Assembly: GCF_000718515.1 (NCBI RefSeq)
Contig: NZ_JNZS01000011.1
Coordinates: 1 to 64,000, forward strand
Length of the DNA stretch: 64,000 nucleotides
Reading direction: 5' to 3'
Source of the DNA: Micromonospora parva
GTDB lineage: Bacteria; Actinomycetota; Actinomycetes; Mycobacteriales; Micromonosporaceae
In this document: positions 52,772 to 61,858 of the stretch, one piece after another
Numbering within the stretch: the stretch's first letter is position 1
How the letters are laid out: every line of letters begins with the position of its first letter
Notes under the pieces: model-generated
Database searches by the model: none
Told to the model about the DNA's origin: nothing
The model's input: the letters and a program-made list of their open reading frames with translations, nothing else
Position numbers and translations under genes: made by a program

Positions 52772-55700
52772 ATGTCGCTGCTCGCCAGATTCAGCCTCGC
52801 CAACCGAGGGCTGATTGCCCTCATCGCGGTGGTGACCACGGTGTTCGGAGCGTTCGCCGTGCCGTCGCTGAAGCAGCAACTGCTGCCGTCGCTCGAGTTC
52901 CCGGCCGCGTTCATCGTGGCCCCCTACCCCGGCGCCGGCCCCGAGATCGTCGAGTCCCAGGTGACCGAGCCGATCGAGAACGCCCTGCAGGGCATCCCCG
53001 GGCTGGACAAGATCACTTCCACGTCCCGCGAGGGGGCGGCCACCGTCCAGGTGATGTACGAGTTCGGCACCGACCTGGACGACGTGGTCAACAAGATGCA
53101 GACCGCGTTGAGCCGTATCGACGCCCAGCTGCCGGAGGGCGTGGACCCGCAGGTCATCGCGGGTAGCACCGACGACCTCCCGGCGGTGGTGCTGGCCGCG
53201 GCCGGCACCGGGGACGAGCGGGCGCTCGCCGAGAAGCTGCGCGCCACAGTGGTGCCGGAGCTGGAGGGCATCGAGGGGGTACGCACCGTCGAGGTGACCG
53301 GCGACCGGGACGACGTGGTGGTGGTCACCCCGGACCCGGCGAAGCTGGCCGCCGCGAAGATCCAACCGACGGCGATCGGCGCGGCGTTGAAGACCAACGG
53401 CGTGGCGGTGCCAGCCGGCGCGGTGACCGACGGCACGCTGGCCCTCCCGGTGCAGGTCGGTACGCCGATCGCCACCCTGGAGGAGCTGCGCGGCATCGTG
53501 GTCGCCCCGGCTGCGGCACCGGTCCGACTCGGTGACGTCGCGACCGTCGAGCAGCAGCTCGCTCCGGCCACCGCGATCACCCGTACCAACGGCAAGGACA
53601 GCCTCGGTGTCGCGGTCACCGCGGCCCCGGACGGCAACGCCGTGCAGATCTCGCACGAGATCCGTGACCGGCTCGACGACCTGAAGGACGCCTCCGGCGC
53701 GGAGCTGACGGTGGTCTTCGACCAGGCGCCGTTCGTCGAGAAGTCGATCGAGTCGCTGACCACCGAGGGCCTGCTGGGCCTGGTGATGGCGGTCATCGTC
53801 ATCCTGGTCTTCCTGCTGTCGGTGCGCTCGACGGTGGTCACCGCGGTCTCCATCCCGCTCTCCGTGCTGGTGGCGCTGATCGCCCTGTGGATCGGTGACT
53901 ACTCGCTCAACCTGCTCACCCTCGGCGCGTTGACAATCGCTGTCGGTCGGGTGGTCGACGACTCGATCGTGGTGTTGGAGAACATCAAACGACACCTGGA
54001 GTACGGCGAGGAGAAGCGGCACGCCATCATCACCGGGGTCCGGGAGGTGGCCGGTGCGGTGACCGCGTCCACCCTCACCACGGTGGCGGTGTTCGCGCCC
54101 ATCGCGCTGGTCGGCGGGTTCGTGGGCCAGCTCTTCGCGCCGTTCGCGATCACCGTGACGGTGGCCCTGCTCGCCTCGCTGCTGGTGTCGCTGACCGTGA
54201 TCCCGGTCCTCGCGTACTGGTTCCTCAAGCCGCCCAGCGGCACCGCCGACGACGAGGCGGTACGGCGCGGCGCGGAGGAGAAGGAGCTGCGCAACCCGTT
54301 GCAGCGGGGCTACCTGCCGGTGATCGGCTTCGCCACCCGCAAGCGGTCCACCCGCTGGATCACCATCGGGCTCGGCCTGCTGGTGCTCTTCGGCACCTTC
54401 GGCCTGTCGCAGAAGTTGGAGACCAACTTCCTGGACGACTCCGGCCAGGACACCCTCAACATGAGCCAGGAGCTGCCGGCCGGCAGTGGTCTGGCGGCCA
54501 CCGACGCGGCGGCCAAGCAGATCGAGTCGGTGCTGTCCCGCACCAAGGGCGTCAAGACGTACCAGGTGACCGCCGGCGGCGGGGACAACCCGTTCGGGGG
54601 TGGCGGCAACAACGTCGCCAACTGGTCGTTGGCGCTCGACGGTGACACCGACGCGAAGAAGATGCGTGAGGTGCTGCGCGAGGAGTTCGACAAGCTCGGC
54701 AGCGGGCTGGGCGAGATCAGCTTCGGTGGCGGGCAGGAGGCGTCGACCAGCCAGCTGGAGGTGATCGTCCAGGCCAGCGACCCGGAGGTGCTGGCCCGGG
54801 CCGCCGAGGAGGCCCGCACGGCGATGGCCGGGGTGCCGGACGTCGAGGACGTCACCACCAGCCTGGCCGCGCAGGTGCCGCGAGTCGACGTGACGGTCGA
54901 CCGGGTCGCCGCCGGTCGGGTCGGGCTCACCGAGGCCGCCGTGGGGCAGTTGGTGTCGCAGGCGTTCCGGGGAGCGCCGCTGGGGCAGGTCACGCTCGAC
55001 GGCCGGCAGCAGAACGTGGTGCTGCGGCTGGGCACGCAGCCGCCGACGACGGTGGAGGCGCTGCGGGCGCTGCCGGTGGGTCCGGTCACCTTGGGCGACA
55101 TCGCGAAGGTCACCCAGGGCGAGGGGCCGCAGCAGGTCAGTCGGATCGACGGTGAGCGCAGCGTGTCGGTGACCGGCTCGGCGACCGGCTCGAACCTGGG
55201 CGCGACCAGCACTGAGTTGCAGAAGCGGTTGGACGGCATCAACGTGCCGGGTGCGAGCTTCACCATCGGTGGTGTCAGCGCGGATCAGGCGGACGCCTTC
55301 GCGGACCTGGGCCTGGCGGTGCTGGCCGCGATCGCGATCGTCTTCCTGATCATGGTGGCGACGTTCCGCAGCCTGACCCAGTCGCTGATCCTGCTGATCT
55401 CCATCCCGTTCGCGGCGACCGGTGCGATCGGCCTGCTGTTGGTCACCGGAACGCCGCTCGGCGTGCCGGCGCTGATCGGTGTGCTGATGCTGGTCGGCAT
55501 CGTGGTGACCAACGCGATCGTGTTGCTCGACCTGATCAACCAGTACCGGGCGCAGGGCATGGGGGTTCAGGAGGCGGTGGTCGAAGGTGGCCGTCGCCGG
55601 CTGCGCCCGATCCTGATGACGGCGGTGGCGACCATCTTCGCGCTGCTGCCGATGGCGCTCGGGTTGACCGGTGAGGGCGGCTTCATCTCCCAGCCGCTGG

Positions 55701-56065
55701 CGGTCGTGGTGATCGGTGGTCTGCTCAGCTCGACGTTGCTCACGCTGATCCTGGTGCCGACGCTGTACACGATGGTGGAGCACACCAAGGAGTCGCTGCG
55801 CGCTCGGCGCGCACGGCGGCGCTCCGGGGGGTCGGCGGTGACCACCGTGGAGGCGGACGAGTCGCCAGCCCCGAACCAGGTCGCGGTGCCGAGCGGCGCG
55901 CCCGCGCCGGCCCCGGCCACGGCCACGGCCACCGCCGAAGGTGCGCAGCTGGCCGGGCGACCGGCGCCGTCGGCCGCGCTGGTGGAGGGCACGGACCAGT
56001 TCGAGGTGCTGCGGCTGCCCCGTAGCCGCACCTCGCCGCTGCCCCCGGCGGAGCCGACCGAGTAG
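52772..56065 (+). CDS. HAE1/AcrB-type RND exporter
   Basis: A 1097-residue inner-membrane RND protein. Twelve helices and two large extracytoplasmic loops follow the AcrB plan; the proton-relay Asp pair is in VGRVVDDSIVVLEN, with the usual Gly-Leu replaced by Gly-Arg just before it. Cytoplasmic hydrophilic tail of about 85 residues, rich in Ala/Pro/Thr. No membrane-fusion or outer-membrane partner gene is adjacent, as in other monoderm homologues such as SwrC. Start ATG 52772 with AGGAG 15 nt upstream; a GTG-type alternative is not better. Confidence 0.9.
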   Translation: MSLLARFSLANRGLIALIAVVTTVFGAFAVPSLKQQLLPSLEFPAAFIVAPYPGAGPEIVESQVTEPIENALQGIPGLDKITSTSREGAATVQVMYEFGTDLDDVVNKMQTALSRIDAQLPEGVDPQVIAGSTDDLPAVVLAAAGTGDERALAEKLRATVVPELEGIEGVRTVEVTGDRDDVVVVTPDPAKLAAAKIQPTAIGAALKTNGVAVPAGAVTDGTLALPVQVGTPIATLEELRGIVVAPAAAPVRLGDVATVEQQLAPATAITRTNGKDSLGVAVTAAPDGNAVQISHEIRDRLDDLKDASGAELTVVFDQAPFVEKSIESLTTEGLLGLVMAVIVILVFLLSVRSTVVTAVSIPLSVLVALIALWIGDYSLNLLTLGALTIAVGRVVDDSIVVLENIKRHLEYGEEKRHAIITGVREVAGAVTASTLTTVAVFAPIALVGGFVGQLFAPFAITVTVALLASLLVSLTVIPVLAYWFLKPPSGTADDEAVRRGAEEKELRNPLQRGYLPVIGFATRKRSTRWITIGLGLLVLFGTFGLSQKLETNFLDDSGQDTLNMSQELPAGSGLAATDAAAKQIESVLSRTKGVKTYQVTAGGGDNPFGGGGNNVANWSLALDGDTDAKKMREVLREEFDKLGSGLGEISFGGGQEASTSQLEVIVQASDPEVLARAAEEARTAMAGVPDVEDVTTSLAAQVPRVDVTVDRVAAGRVGLTEAAVGQLVSQAFRGAPLGQVTLDGRQQNVVLRLGTQPPTTVEALRALPVGPVTLGDIAKVTQGEGPQQVSRIDGERSVSVTGSATGSNLGATSTELQKRLDGINVPGASFTIGGVSADQADAFADLGLAVLAAIAIVFLIMVATFRSLTQSLILLISIPFAATGAIGLLLVTGTPLGVPALIGVLMLVGIVVTNAIVLLDLINQYRAQGMGVQEAVVEGGRRRLRPILMTAVATIFALLPMALGLTGEGGFISQPLAVVVIGGLLSSTLLTLILVPTLYTMVEHTKESLRARRARRRSGGSAVTTVEADESPAPNQVAVPSGAPAPAPATATATAEGAQLAGRPAPSAALVEGTDQFEVLRLPRSRTSPLPPAEPTE

Positions 56066-56080
56066 GTCGCAGCGAGGTTC

Positions 56081-56116
56081 GGAACGCCCCCGGTGGATTT
56101 CTGCCGGGGGCGTTCC
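56081..56116 (+). terminator. Terminator after the RND gene
   Basis: A perfect 13-bp stem (56081-56093 with 56104-56116) with a 10-nt loop, 16 nt after the stop. Confidence 0.82.
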
Positions 56117-56221
56117 AGTTGTATGAGCCGAAACACTCCGACCCGACCGCTCCGCACTTTGTGTAACTTCTTGCATACTCCTCGTAGATGGATGGGGGTG
56201 TGGGTGGAGCGGGGCGGGCGG
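56117..56221 (+). promoter_or_regulatory. AT-richer promoter region of the deacetylase gene
   Basis: The stretch TTTGTGTAACTTCTTGCATA (56158-56177) is markedly AT-rich for the window and lies 15-35 nt before the alternative ATG at 56192. CATACT at 56174-56179 is a possible -10. No operator palindrome seen. Confidence 0.4.
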
Positions 56222-57040
56222 ATGGCCGAGGACGCGCGCGGGTGGGGGCGACGCGACCTGCTGCGCCGTGGCCTGCTGGTGGTGAGCGGTGTGGCCGTCG
56301 GCGCGGGGACGTCCGAGGCGTGGTGGAGCGGCCATCGCAAACTGCCGATCGCCGGTGGCCCCGCCAGCGCCACCCTCGGCAACGGTCAGCAGGATGTCGG
56401 CTCCGGCGCGCTGGAGGTCATCTGGTCGGCACCGACCAACCAGCGCCTGGTGGCGCTCACCTTCGACGACGGCCCCGCACCACAGTGGACTCCGATGGTG
56501 CTCGACACCCTGGCCGAGCACCGGGTTCCGGCCACCTTCTTCATGGTCGGGGCGCAGGTCCATCGGCACGCCGACGTCGTCCGCGACCGGCTCGACGGGC
56601 ACGAGGTGGGCAACCACAGCTGGCAGCACCGGGACCTGGCCGAACTGGACGCCGACGAGGCGTACGACGACCTGCGCCGCAGCCACGACGTGATCGCCGA
56701 GCTGACCGGGTCGCCGCCGGTGCTGCTCCGTCCGCCGTACGGCCACCTGGGCGGTGCGGTGCTGCACGCGGCGGCCCGACTGGACTACCGACTGGTGCTC
56801 TGGTCGCTGCAGATGGTGGAGCGTGAGTTCCCCGACGATCCGGCCGGCCACGCCCGGCGGATCGTGGCGGGCGTCCGGCCGGGAACGATCGTGCTCGGCC
56901 ACGACGTGGGGGCGCGGCGGCGGCTTGTCGCACTGCGGGGCCTGACCGACATGATCAACGGGTTACGGTCGCGCGGCTACACCTTCGTCACGGTCTCGGC
57001 GCTGCTGGGAGCGGGTGTCGCGCCGCCACAGACCAGGTAG
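56222..57040 (+). CDS. Exported polysaccharide (peptidoglycan/chitin-type) deacetylase
   Basis: A 272-residue NodB-domain (CE4) enzyme that removes N-acetyl groups from cell-wall or chitin-like polymers. A twin-arginine-type signal GRRDLLRRGLLVVSG begins at residue 9. The metal site is TFDDG (80-84) with HSWQH (132-136); LLRPPYGH is motif 3 and IVLGHDVG supplies the late His. ATG 56222 places the Arg pair correctly, but ATG 56192 is an in-frame alternative adding ten residues. Codon 248 is TTA (56963-56965). Eleven nt precede the MFS start. Confidence 0.88.
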   Translation: MAEDARGWGRRDLLRRGLLVVSGVAVGAGTSEAWWSGHRKLPIAGGPASATLGNGQQDVGSGALEVIWSAPTNQRLVALTFDDGPAPQWTPMVLDTLAEHRVPATFFMVGAQVHRHADVVRDRLDGHEVGNHSWQHRDLAELDADEAYDDLRRSHDVIAELTGSPPVLLRPPYGHLGGAVLHAAARLDYRLVLWSLQMVEREFPDDPAGHARRIVAGVRPGTIVLGHDVGARRRLVALRGLTDMINGLRSRGYTFVTVSALLGAGVAPPQTR

Positions 57041-57051
57041 GGTCGCGCTCC

Positions 57052-58296
57052 GTGGCGTCCACCCTCTCGGTTCTGACCGGCAATCGGAGCTTCCGCAACC
57101 TCTTCCTCGCCGAGTTGGTGGTCTTCGGCGCCGACTGGTTCGTCATGGTGCCGCTGTTGGTGCTGCTGCCGCATCTGACCGGCAGCGGTGTCTGGGGCGC
57201 GCTGGTGTTGGCGGTGGACACCGGCATCGTGGCGCTGCTGCTGCCGTACACCGGCACGATCGCCGACCGCTTCGACCGCCGGAAGATCATGATCGCCGCG
57301 AACGTGGCGGCGCTGGCGGGCGTGCTGCTGCTGCTCGGCGTGCGCACCGCGGCAACGGCGTGGCTGGCGCTGGTGGCGATCGGCGCGGTGGCGGTGGCCA
57401 AGGCGTTCTACTCGCCGGCGGCCCAGGCCGCGCTGCCCAACGTGCTGGAGCCGCACGAACTCGCCGCCGGCAACGCCGTCGCCGGCTCGGCCTGGGGCAC
57501 CATGACCGTGGTCGGTGCCTCGCTCGGCGGCGTGCTGAGCACCGCTGCCGGCCCGTACGTCTGCTTCTGGGTGGCGGCGGCGGGCCTGGCGGTCGCCGCG
57601 GCCCTCGCCACCCGGATCCGCCGGCCGCTGCAGGTGCCCCGGGACGCCGACCAACCGCCCCAGCGGACCTGGTCCGCCGTCCGCGAGGCACTCGGCTACA
57701 TCGGTCACCGCCCCCGGGTGCTGGCGCTGGTCACCGTGAAGTCGGCGGTGGGCCTGGGCAACGGCGTGCTGACCGTGTTCCCGCTGTTGGCCGGTGTCTA
57801 CGGTGTCGGCCCGCTCGGCGCCGGCCTGCTCTTCGCGGTACGCGGCGCGGGAGCGTTGGTGGGGCCGATCCTGATGCGCCGGGTGCTGACCAACCGGGCC
57901 TGGCTGCTGCCCGGGCTGGCGTTGTCCATGTCGCTGTACGGCCTGTCCTACCTGGGCACCTCCGTCGTGCGCTGGTTTCCGTTGGTGCTGTTGCTGGTCT
58001 TCGTGGCGCACTTCGCGGGTGGCAGTAACTGGGTGATGTCGAACTTCGCTCTGCAGGGCGAGGTCCCGGACCGGCTGCGGGGCCGCGTCTTCGCCACCGA
58101 CATGATGCTGGCGACGTTGGCGATCTCGGTGAGCCAACTGGCGGTGGCCCTGGTGGTGGACGTGGTCGACGAACGGGTGGTGCTCGCCGGCTGCGGTCTG
58201 ATCACCCTCGTGTACGCGGTCGGTTGGCGGATCGCCACCCGCCGGCTCTCGCTCACCGATCCGGCCGCCGAGCCGGTCCCGGACCCGGCCGGCTGA
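57052..58296 (+). CDS. MFS transporter (DHA3-like, 12 helices)
   Basis: A 414-residue permease with about 12 membrane helices and motif A in GTIADRFDRRKIM. Sequence style (FRNLFLAELVVFGADWF at the start, FSPAAQAALP-type segment YSPAAQAALP) fits the DHA3 group of drug or siderophore exporters. GTG 57052 follows TAGGGT (57038-57043) by 8 nt without a ribosome site, so it may have its own leaderless message inside the end of the deacetylase gene. Confidence 0.85.
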   Translation: MASTLSVLTGNRSFRNLFLAELVVFGADWFVMVPLLVLLPHLTGSGVWGALVLAVDTGIVALLLPYTGTIADRFDRRKIMIAANVAALAGVLLLLGVRTAATAWLALVAIGAVAVAKAFYSPAAQAALPNVLEPHELAAGNAVAGSAWGTMTVVGASLGGVLSTAAGPYVCFWVAAAGLAVAAALATRIRRPLQVPRDADQPPQRTWSAVREALGYIGHRPRVLALVTVKSAVGLGNGVLTVFPLLAGVYGVGPLGAGLLFAVRGAGALVGPILMRRVLTNRAWLLPGLALSMSLYGLSYLGTSVVRWFPLVLLLVFVAHFAGGSNWVMSNFALQGEVPDRLRGRVFATDMMLATLAISVSQLAVALVVDVVDERVVLAGCGLITLVYAVGWRIATRRLSLTDPAAEPVPDPAG

Positions 58297-58348
58297 GCTC
58301 GGCGATCCCAGGCAGCGGGCGCGGGCCCGGTTCGTCGGTCCCGGGCCC

Positions 58349-58354
58349 TAGCAT
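58349..58354 (+). promoter_or_regulatory. -10 box for leaderless thrB transcript
   Basis: TAGCAT ends 6 nt before GTG 58361, so thrB appears to be transcribed on its own rather than only with upstream genes. Confidence 0.55.
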
Positions 58355-58360
58355 GAGCGC

Positions 58361-59305
58361 GTGCCGACGAACTTCACCGCCGAGTCGGTCCGGGTCCGCG
58401 TCCCGGCGACCAGCGCCAACCTGGGCCCGGGCTTCGACGCGCTGGGCCTCGCCCTCGGGCTCTACGACGACCTGGCCGCCGAGGTCGCGCCGAGCGGTGT
58501 CCGGGTGACAGTGACCGGGCAGGGCGCCGGTGAGCTGCCCGACGACGACAGACACCTGGTGGTGCGGGCCATGCGCGCCGCGTTCGACGTGCTGGGGGCC
58601 CAACCCGGCGGGCTGAGCGTGCAGTGCGTCAACCGGATCCCGCAGGCGCGTGGGCTGGGCTCCTCGTCCGCCGCGATCGTCGCCGGTGTGCTGCTGGCCC
58701 GGGCCCTCGTCGTCGACGGGGAGCACCGCCTCGACGACGCCGGCACGCTGCGGCTGGCCGCCGAGATCGAGGGTCACCCCGACAACGTGGCACCGTGCCT
58801 GCTCGGCGGTTTCACGGTGGCCTGGTCCGAGCCGGGCGGTGCCCGGGCGGTGTCCCTGCCGGTCGCCGACGCGGTGCGGCCCACTGTTTTCGTCCCGGCG
58901 GAACGCGGACTGACAGCGACCGCGCGGGCGGCCCTGCCGGCCACCGTGCCGCATGGTGACGCCGCGTTGACGGCAGGGCGGGCGGCCCTGCTGGTGCACG
59001 CGCTCACCACGGACCCGGCCCTGCTGCTGCCGGCCACCGTCGACCGGCTCCACCAGGACTATCGCGCAGCCGGGATGCAGGGCACGTCTTCGCTGGTCAA
59101 CGCGTTGCGCGCGGCGGGTGTGGCAGCTGTGGTCAGTGGGGCGGGGCCGACTGTCCTGGCGCTCAGCGAGCCGCCAGCGGACTTCCCGCTGGGAACAGAC
59201 TGGGAGATCTGGCAGTTACCGATAGACGTCAGCGGCGCGCGGGTCGCCCGGGGTACACTTGGACACGCCGAGCGGGACCCTGTTGCCGCAGGTCGGAAGA
59301 GTTGA
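58361..59305 (+). CDS. thrB: Homoserine kinase
   Basis: A 314-residue GHMP kinase that phosphorylates homoserine for threonine synthase. The N-terminal VRVPATSANLGPGFDALG and the ATP-binding PQARGLGSSSAAI (near residues 92-104) are diagnostic; GTSSLVNALR is motif 3. GTG 58361 is set by the leaderless TAGCAT box. Codon 286 is TTA (59216-59218), unusual for a primary biosynthetic gene in this GC range. It is separated from hom-thrC by three transport/cell-wall genes. Confidence 0.96.
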   Translation: MPTNFTAESVRVRVPATSANLGPGFDALGLALGLYDDLAAEVAPSGVRVTVTGQGAGELPDDDRHLVVRAMRAAFDVLGAQPGGLSVQCVNRIPQARGLGSSSAAIVAGVLLARALVVDGEHRLDDAGTLRLAAEIEGHPDNVAPCLLGGFTVAWSEPGGARAVSLPVADAVRPTVFVPAERGLTATARAALPATVPHGDAALTAGRAALLVHALTTDPALLLPATVDRLHQDYRAAGMQGTSSLVNALRAAGVAAVVSGAGPTVLALSEPPADFPLGTDWEIWQLPIDVSGARVARGTLGHAERDPVAAGRKS

Positions 59306-59601
59306 TTACGCTCTAGACCTAGCACAGCCGCGAAGCACGCGATCTCCTGCGGGGCGGCGCACCCCCGAAGCTCTCGGCGGTCAGCCCGTCTACCCCTGCC
59401 CAAGGCCCACGCCGCGCCGCAGTTTCCACAGGTCGCCGCAGACGGCGAGACCTGCTCACCGACGTTGGTGAGTCGGGATACCGACCGGCTGCTGTGTCAC
59501 AGACTCCCGCGACGCGTCCTTGCGAGGCGGGTGCACCGAGGCCGCCCGGCCACCTGAGTTCCGACTCCGGGCAGTCCCGGCCTATCGAGGGAAGGAATCC
59601 A
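59306..59601 (+). promoter_or_regulatory. Long leader region of rho
   Basis: 296 nt between thrB and rho with no gene. A candidate promoter is TTGCCG (59283-59288), 18 nt, TACGCT (59307-59312), which would give a leader of about 280 nt. The region is C-rich in places (for example 59384-59410), the composition Rho prefers, so autoregulation through premature termination is plausible. AAGGA at 59592-59596 is the ribosome site. Confidence 0.5.
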
Positions 59602-61803
59602 TTGAGCGACACCACCGACGTGACGTCGGATGTTTCCAACGTCGCTGGCGATGCCACCGCCGCCGCTCCCGCCCGTCGTCGGCGTAGCGGCACCGGTCTG
59701 TCGGCGATGCTGCTGCCAGAGCTGCAGAGCCTGGCTGCGTCGCTCGGCATCTCCGGCACGGCTCGCATGCGCAAGGGCGAGCTGATCGCCGCGATTTCCG
59801 AGCGGCAGGGCGGCAACGCCGCCGGGACCCCTCGACCACGGGCCGAGGTCGCGGCCGCAGCCGCGCCGACCCGTGAGGGGGTGCGGGCCGAGGTGCGGGA
59901 GACCGCCGACCGGCCGGCAGCCGAGGGTCGACGCGGTGCCGAAGAGGCGCCGGCCGAGCCGGCCGCCGAGACCGAGGGCCGTAGTCGCACCCGGCGCAGC
60001 CGGACCGCGGCGGCGGAGGCCCGTGCCACCGAGGCGCGCCCCGCCGAGGCGCGGGCGACCGAGGCACGTCCCGCTGAGGCGCGGGCGACCGAGGCGCGGG
60101 CGACCGAAACCCGTGGCGACGAGGCGGAAGCCGGCGAGCGTGCCGACCGCGGCGAGACCCGTCGCGACCGGGCCGAGCGTCCGGAGCGCGGTGAGCGTGC
60201 CGAGCGCGGTGAGCGTGCCGAGCGCGGTGAGCGTGCCGACCGGGGCGAGCGTGCCGACCGGGGCGAGCGTGCCGAGCGTGCCGAGCGCGGTGAGCGTGCC
60301 GAGCGCGGTGAGCGTGTCGACCGGGGCGAGCGTGTCGACCGGGGCGAGCGGGCCGACCGGGGCGAGCGCAACGACCGGAGCGAGCGGGCCGAGCGTACCG
60401 ACCGGGGCGAGCGCAACGATCGTGGTGAGCGTGCCGACCGGGGTGAGCGGGCCGAGCGCAACGACCGCCAAGACCGCGGTGACCGCAACGACCGCAACGA
60501 CCGTGGTCAGCGGGCCGAGCGGGACAGCGACGACGACGACGGCGAGGGCGGCGGCCGGCGCGGCCGGCGCAGTCGTTTCCGGGACCGTCGCCGCGGGCGC
60601 GGCGAGCGCGCCGAGACCGGTGCCGACACCGGCGGGCGTGAGCCGCAGGTCAGCGAGGACGACGTGCTCGTCCCGGTGGCCGGCATCATCGACGTGCTCG
60701 ACAACTACGCCTTCGTGCGGACGACCGGTTACCTGGCCGGCCCGAACGACGTGTACGTCTCGATGTCCCAGATCAAGAAGTACGGCCTGCGCCGTGGTGA
60801 CGCGATCACCGGTGCGGTGCGGGCGGCCCGTGAGGGTGGCAACAGCGGTGACCAGCGGCGCGACAAGTACAACCCGCTGATGCGGCTGGACACGATCAAC
60901 GGGATGGAGCCGGAGGAGGCGCGGCGTCGTCCGGAGTTCTACAAGCTCACTCCGCTCTACCCGCAGGAGCGCCTGCGGTTGGAGACCGAGCCGCACATCC
61001 TGACCACCCGGGTCATCGACCTGGTCATGCCGATCGGCAAGGGCCAGCGGGCACTCATCCAGTCTCCGCCCAAGGCGGGTAAGACGATGGTGCTGCAGGC
61101 GATCGCGAACGCGATCACCCGCAACAACCCGGAGTGCCACCTGATGGTGGTGCTGGTCGACGAGCGGCCCGAAGAGGTCACCGACATGCAGCGGTCGATC
61201 AAGGGCGAGGTCATCGCGGCCACGTTCGACCGTCCGCCGCAGGACCACACCACGGTGGCGGAGCTGGCCATCGAGCGGGCCAAGCGCCTCGTCGAGCTGG
61301 GGCACGACGTCGTCGTGCTGCTCGACTCGGTGACCCGGCTCGGTCGGTCGTACAACCTGGCGGCACCGGCCAGCGGCCGGATCATGTCGGGTGGTATCGA
61401 CTCCACCGCGCTGTACCCGCCGAAGCGCTTCCTCGGCGCGGCCCGCAACATCGAGAACGGCGGGTCGCTGACCATCATCGCCACGGCGCTGGTGGAGACC
61501 GGTTCCATGGCGGACACGGTCATCTTCGAGGAGTTCAAGGGCACGGGCAACGCCGAGTTGAAGCTGGACCGGAAGATCGCCGACAAGCGGACCTTCCCGG
61601 CCATCGACATCAACCCGTCCGGTACGCGTAAGGAAGAGGTCCTGCTCGCACCGGAAGAGCTGGCCATCATCCACAAGCTCCGGAAGGTGCTGCACTCGCT
61701 GGATTCGCAGGCGGCGATGGATCTCCTGCTGGACCGGCTCAAGCAGTCCCGCACGAACATCGAGTTCCTGATGCAGATCGCGAAGTCGACGCCGGGGGAG
61801 TGA
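59602..61803 (+). CDS. rho: Transcription termination factor Rho
   Basis: A 733-residue hexameric RNA helicase. The start is TTG 59602, with AAGGA 5 nt before it. Residues 30-70 form the N-terminal helical domain. An insert of about 260 residues follows: EARAT-type repeats (about 140-170) then a long array of GER-[AVN]-[ED]-R hexapeptides (about 185-305). The RNA-binding OSB fold starts near 355 (VLDNYAFVRTTGYLAG). Walker A is SPPKAGKT near 490 and Walker B/arginine-containing VVVLLDSVTRLGR near 570. Such charged inserts occur in Micrococcus and Mycobacterium Rho and extend RNA contact. Confidence 0.97.
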   Translation: MSDTTDVTSDVSNVAGDATAAAPARRRRSGTGLSAMLLPELQSLAASLGISGTARMRKGELIAAISERQGGNAAGTPRPRAEVAAAAAPTREGVRAEVRETADRPAAEGRRGAEEAPAEPAAETEGRSRTRRSRTAAAEARATEARPAEARATEARPAEARATEARATETRGDEAEAGERADRGETRRDRAERPERGERAERGERAERGERADRGERADRGERAERAERGERAERGERVDRGERVDRGERADRGERNDRSERAERTDRGERNDRGERADRGERAERNDRQDRGDRNDRNDRGQRAERDSDDDDGEGGGRRGRRSRFRDRRRGRGERAETGADTGGREPQVSEDDVLVPVAGIIDVLDNYAFVRTTGYLAGPNDVYVSMSQIKKYGLRRGDAITGAVRAAREGGNSGDQRRDKYNPLMRLDTINGMEPEEARRRPEFYKLTPLYPQERLRLETEPHILTTRVIDLVMPIGKGQRALIQSPPKAGKTMVLQAIANAITRNNPECHLMVVLVDERPEEVTDMQRSIKGEVIAATFDRPPQDHTTVAELAIERAKRLVELGHDVVVLLDSVTRLGRSYNLAAPASGRIMSGGIDSTALYPPKRFLGAARNIENGGSLTIIATALVETGSMADTVIFEEFKGTGNAELKLDRKIADKRTFPAIDINPSGTRKEEVLLAPEELAIIHKLRKVLHSLDSQAAMDLLLDRLKQSRTNIEFLMQIAKSTPGE
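60031..60525 (+). repeat. Coding repeats in rho: 15-nt EARAT units and 18-nt GER-hexapeptide units
   Basis: From 60031 to 60110 a 15-nt unit (GAGGCGCGGGCGACC and variants) repeats about five times. From 60180 to 60525 an 18-nt unit (GGTGAGCGTGCCGAGCGC and variants) repeats more than fifteen times, encoding alternating Arg and Glu/Asp. Units are more similar at the DNA level in the first third, indicating recent slippage or recombination. Confidence 0.88.
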
Positions 61804-61819
61804 TCCTCCTGCGCTGACC

Positions 61820-61858
61820 GACGAAGGGGCACGGCCGTTGTGGTCGTGCCCCTTCGTC
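61820..61858 (+). terminator. Terminator after rho
   Basis: A perfect 14-bp stem (61820-61833 with 61845-61858) and 11-nt loop, 17 nt after the stop codon. Confidence 0.82.

Noticed and set aside
51191..56902. A 1903-codon minus-strand frame spanning hom, thrC, the RND gene and the deacetylase gene.
   Set aside because: It runs antisense through four well-supported genes and is an Arg/His/Gly-rich shadow of their codon bias.
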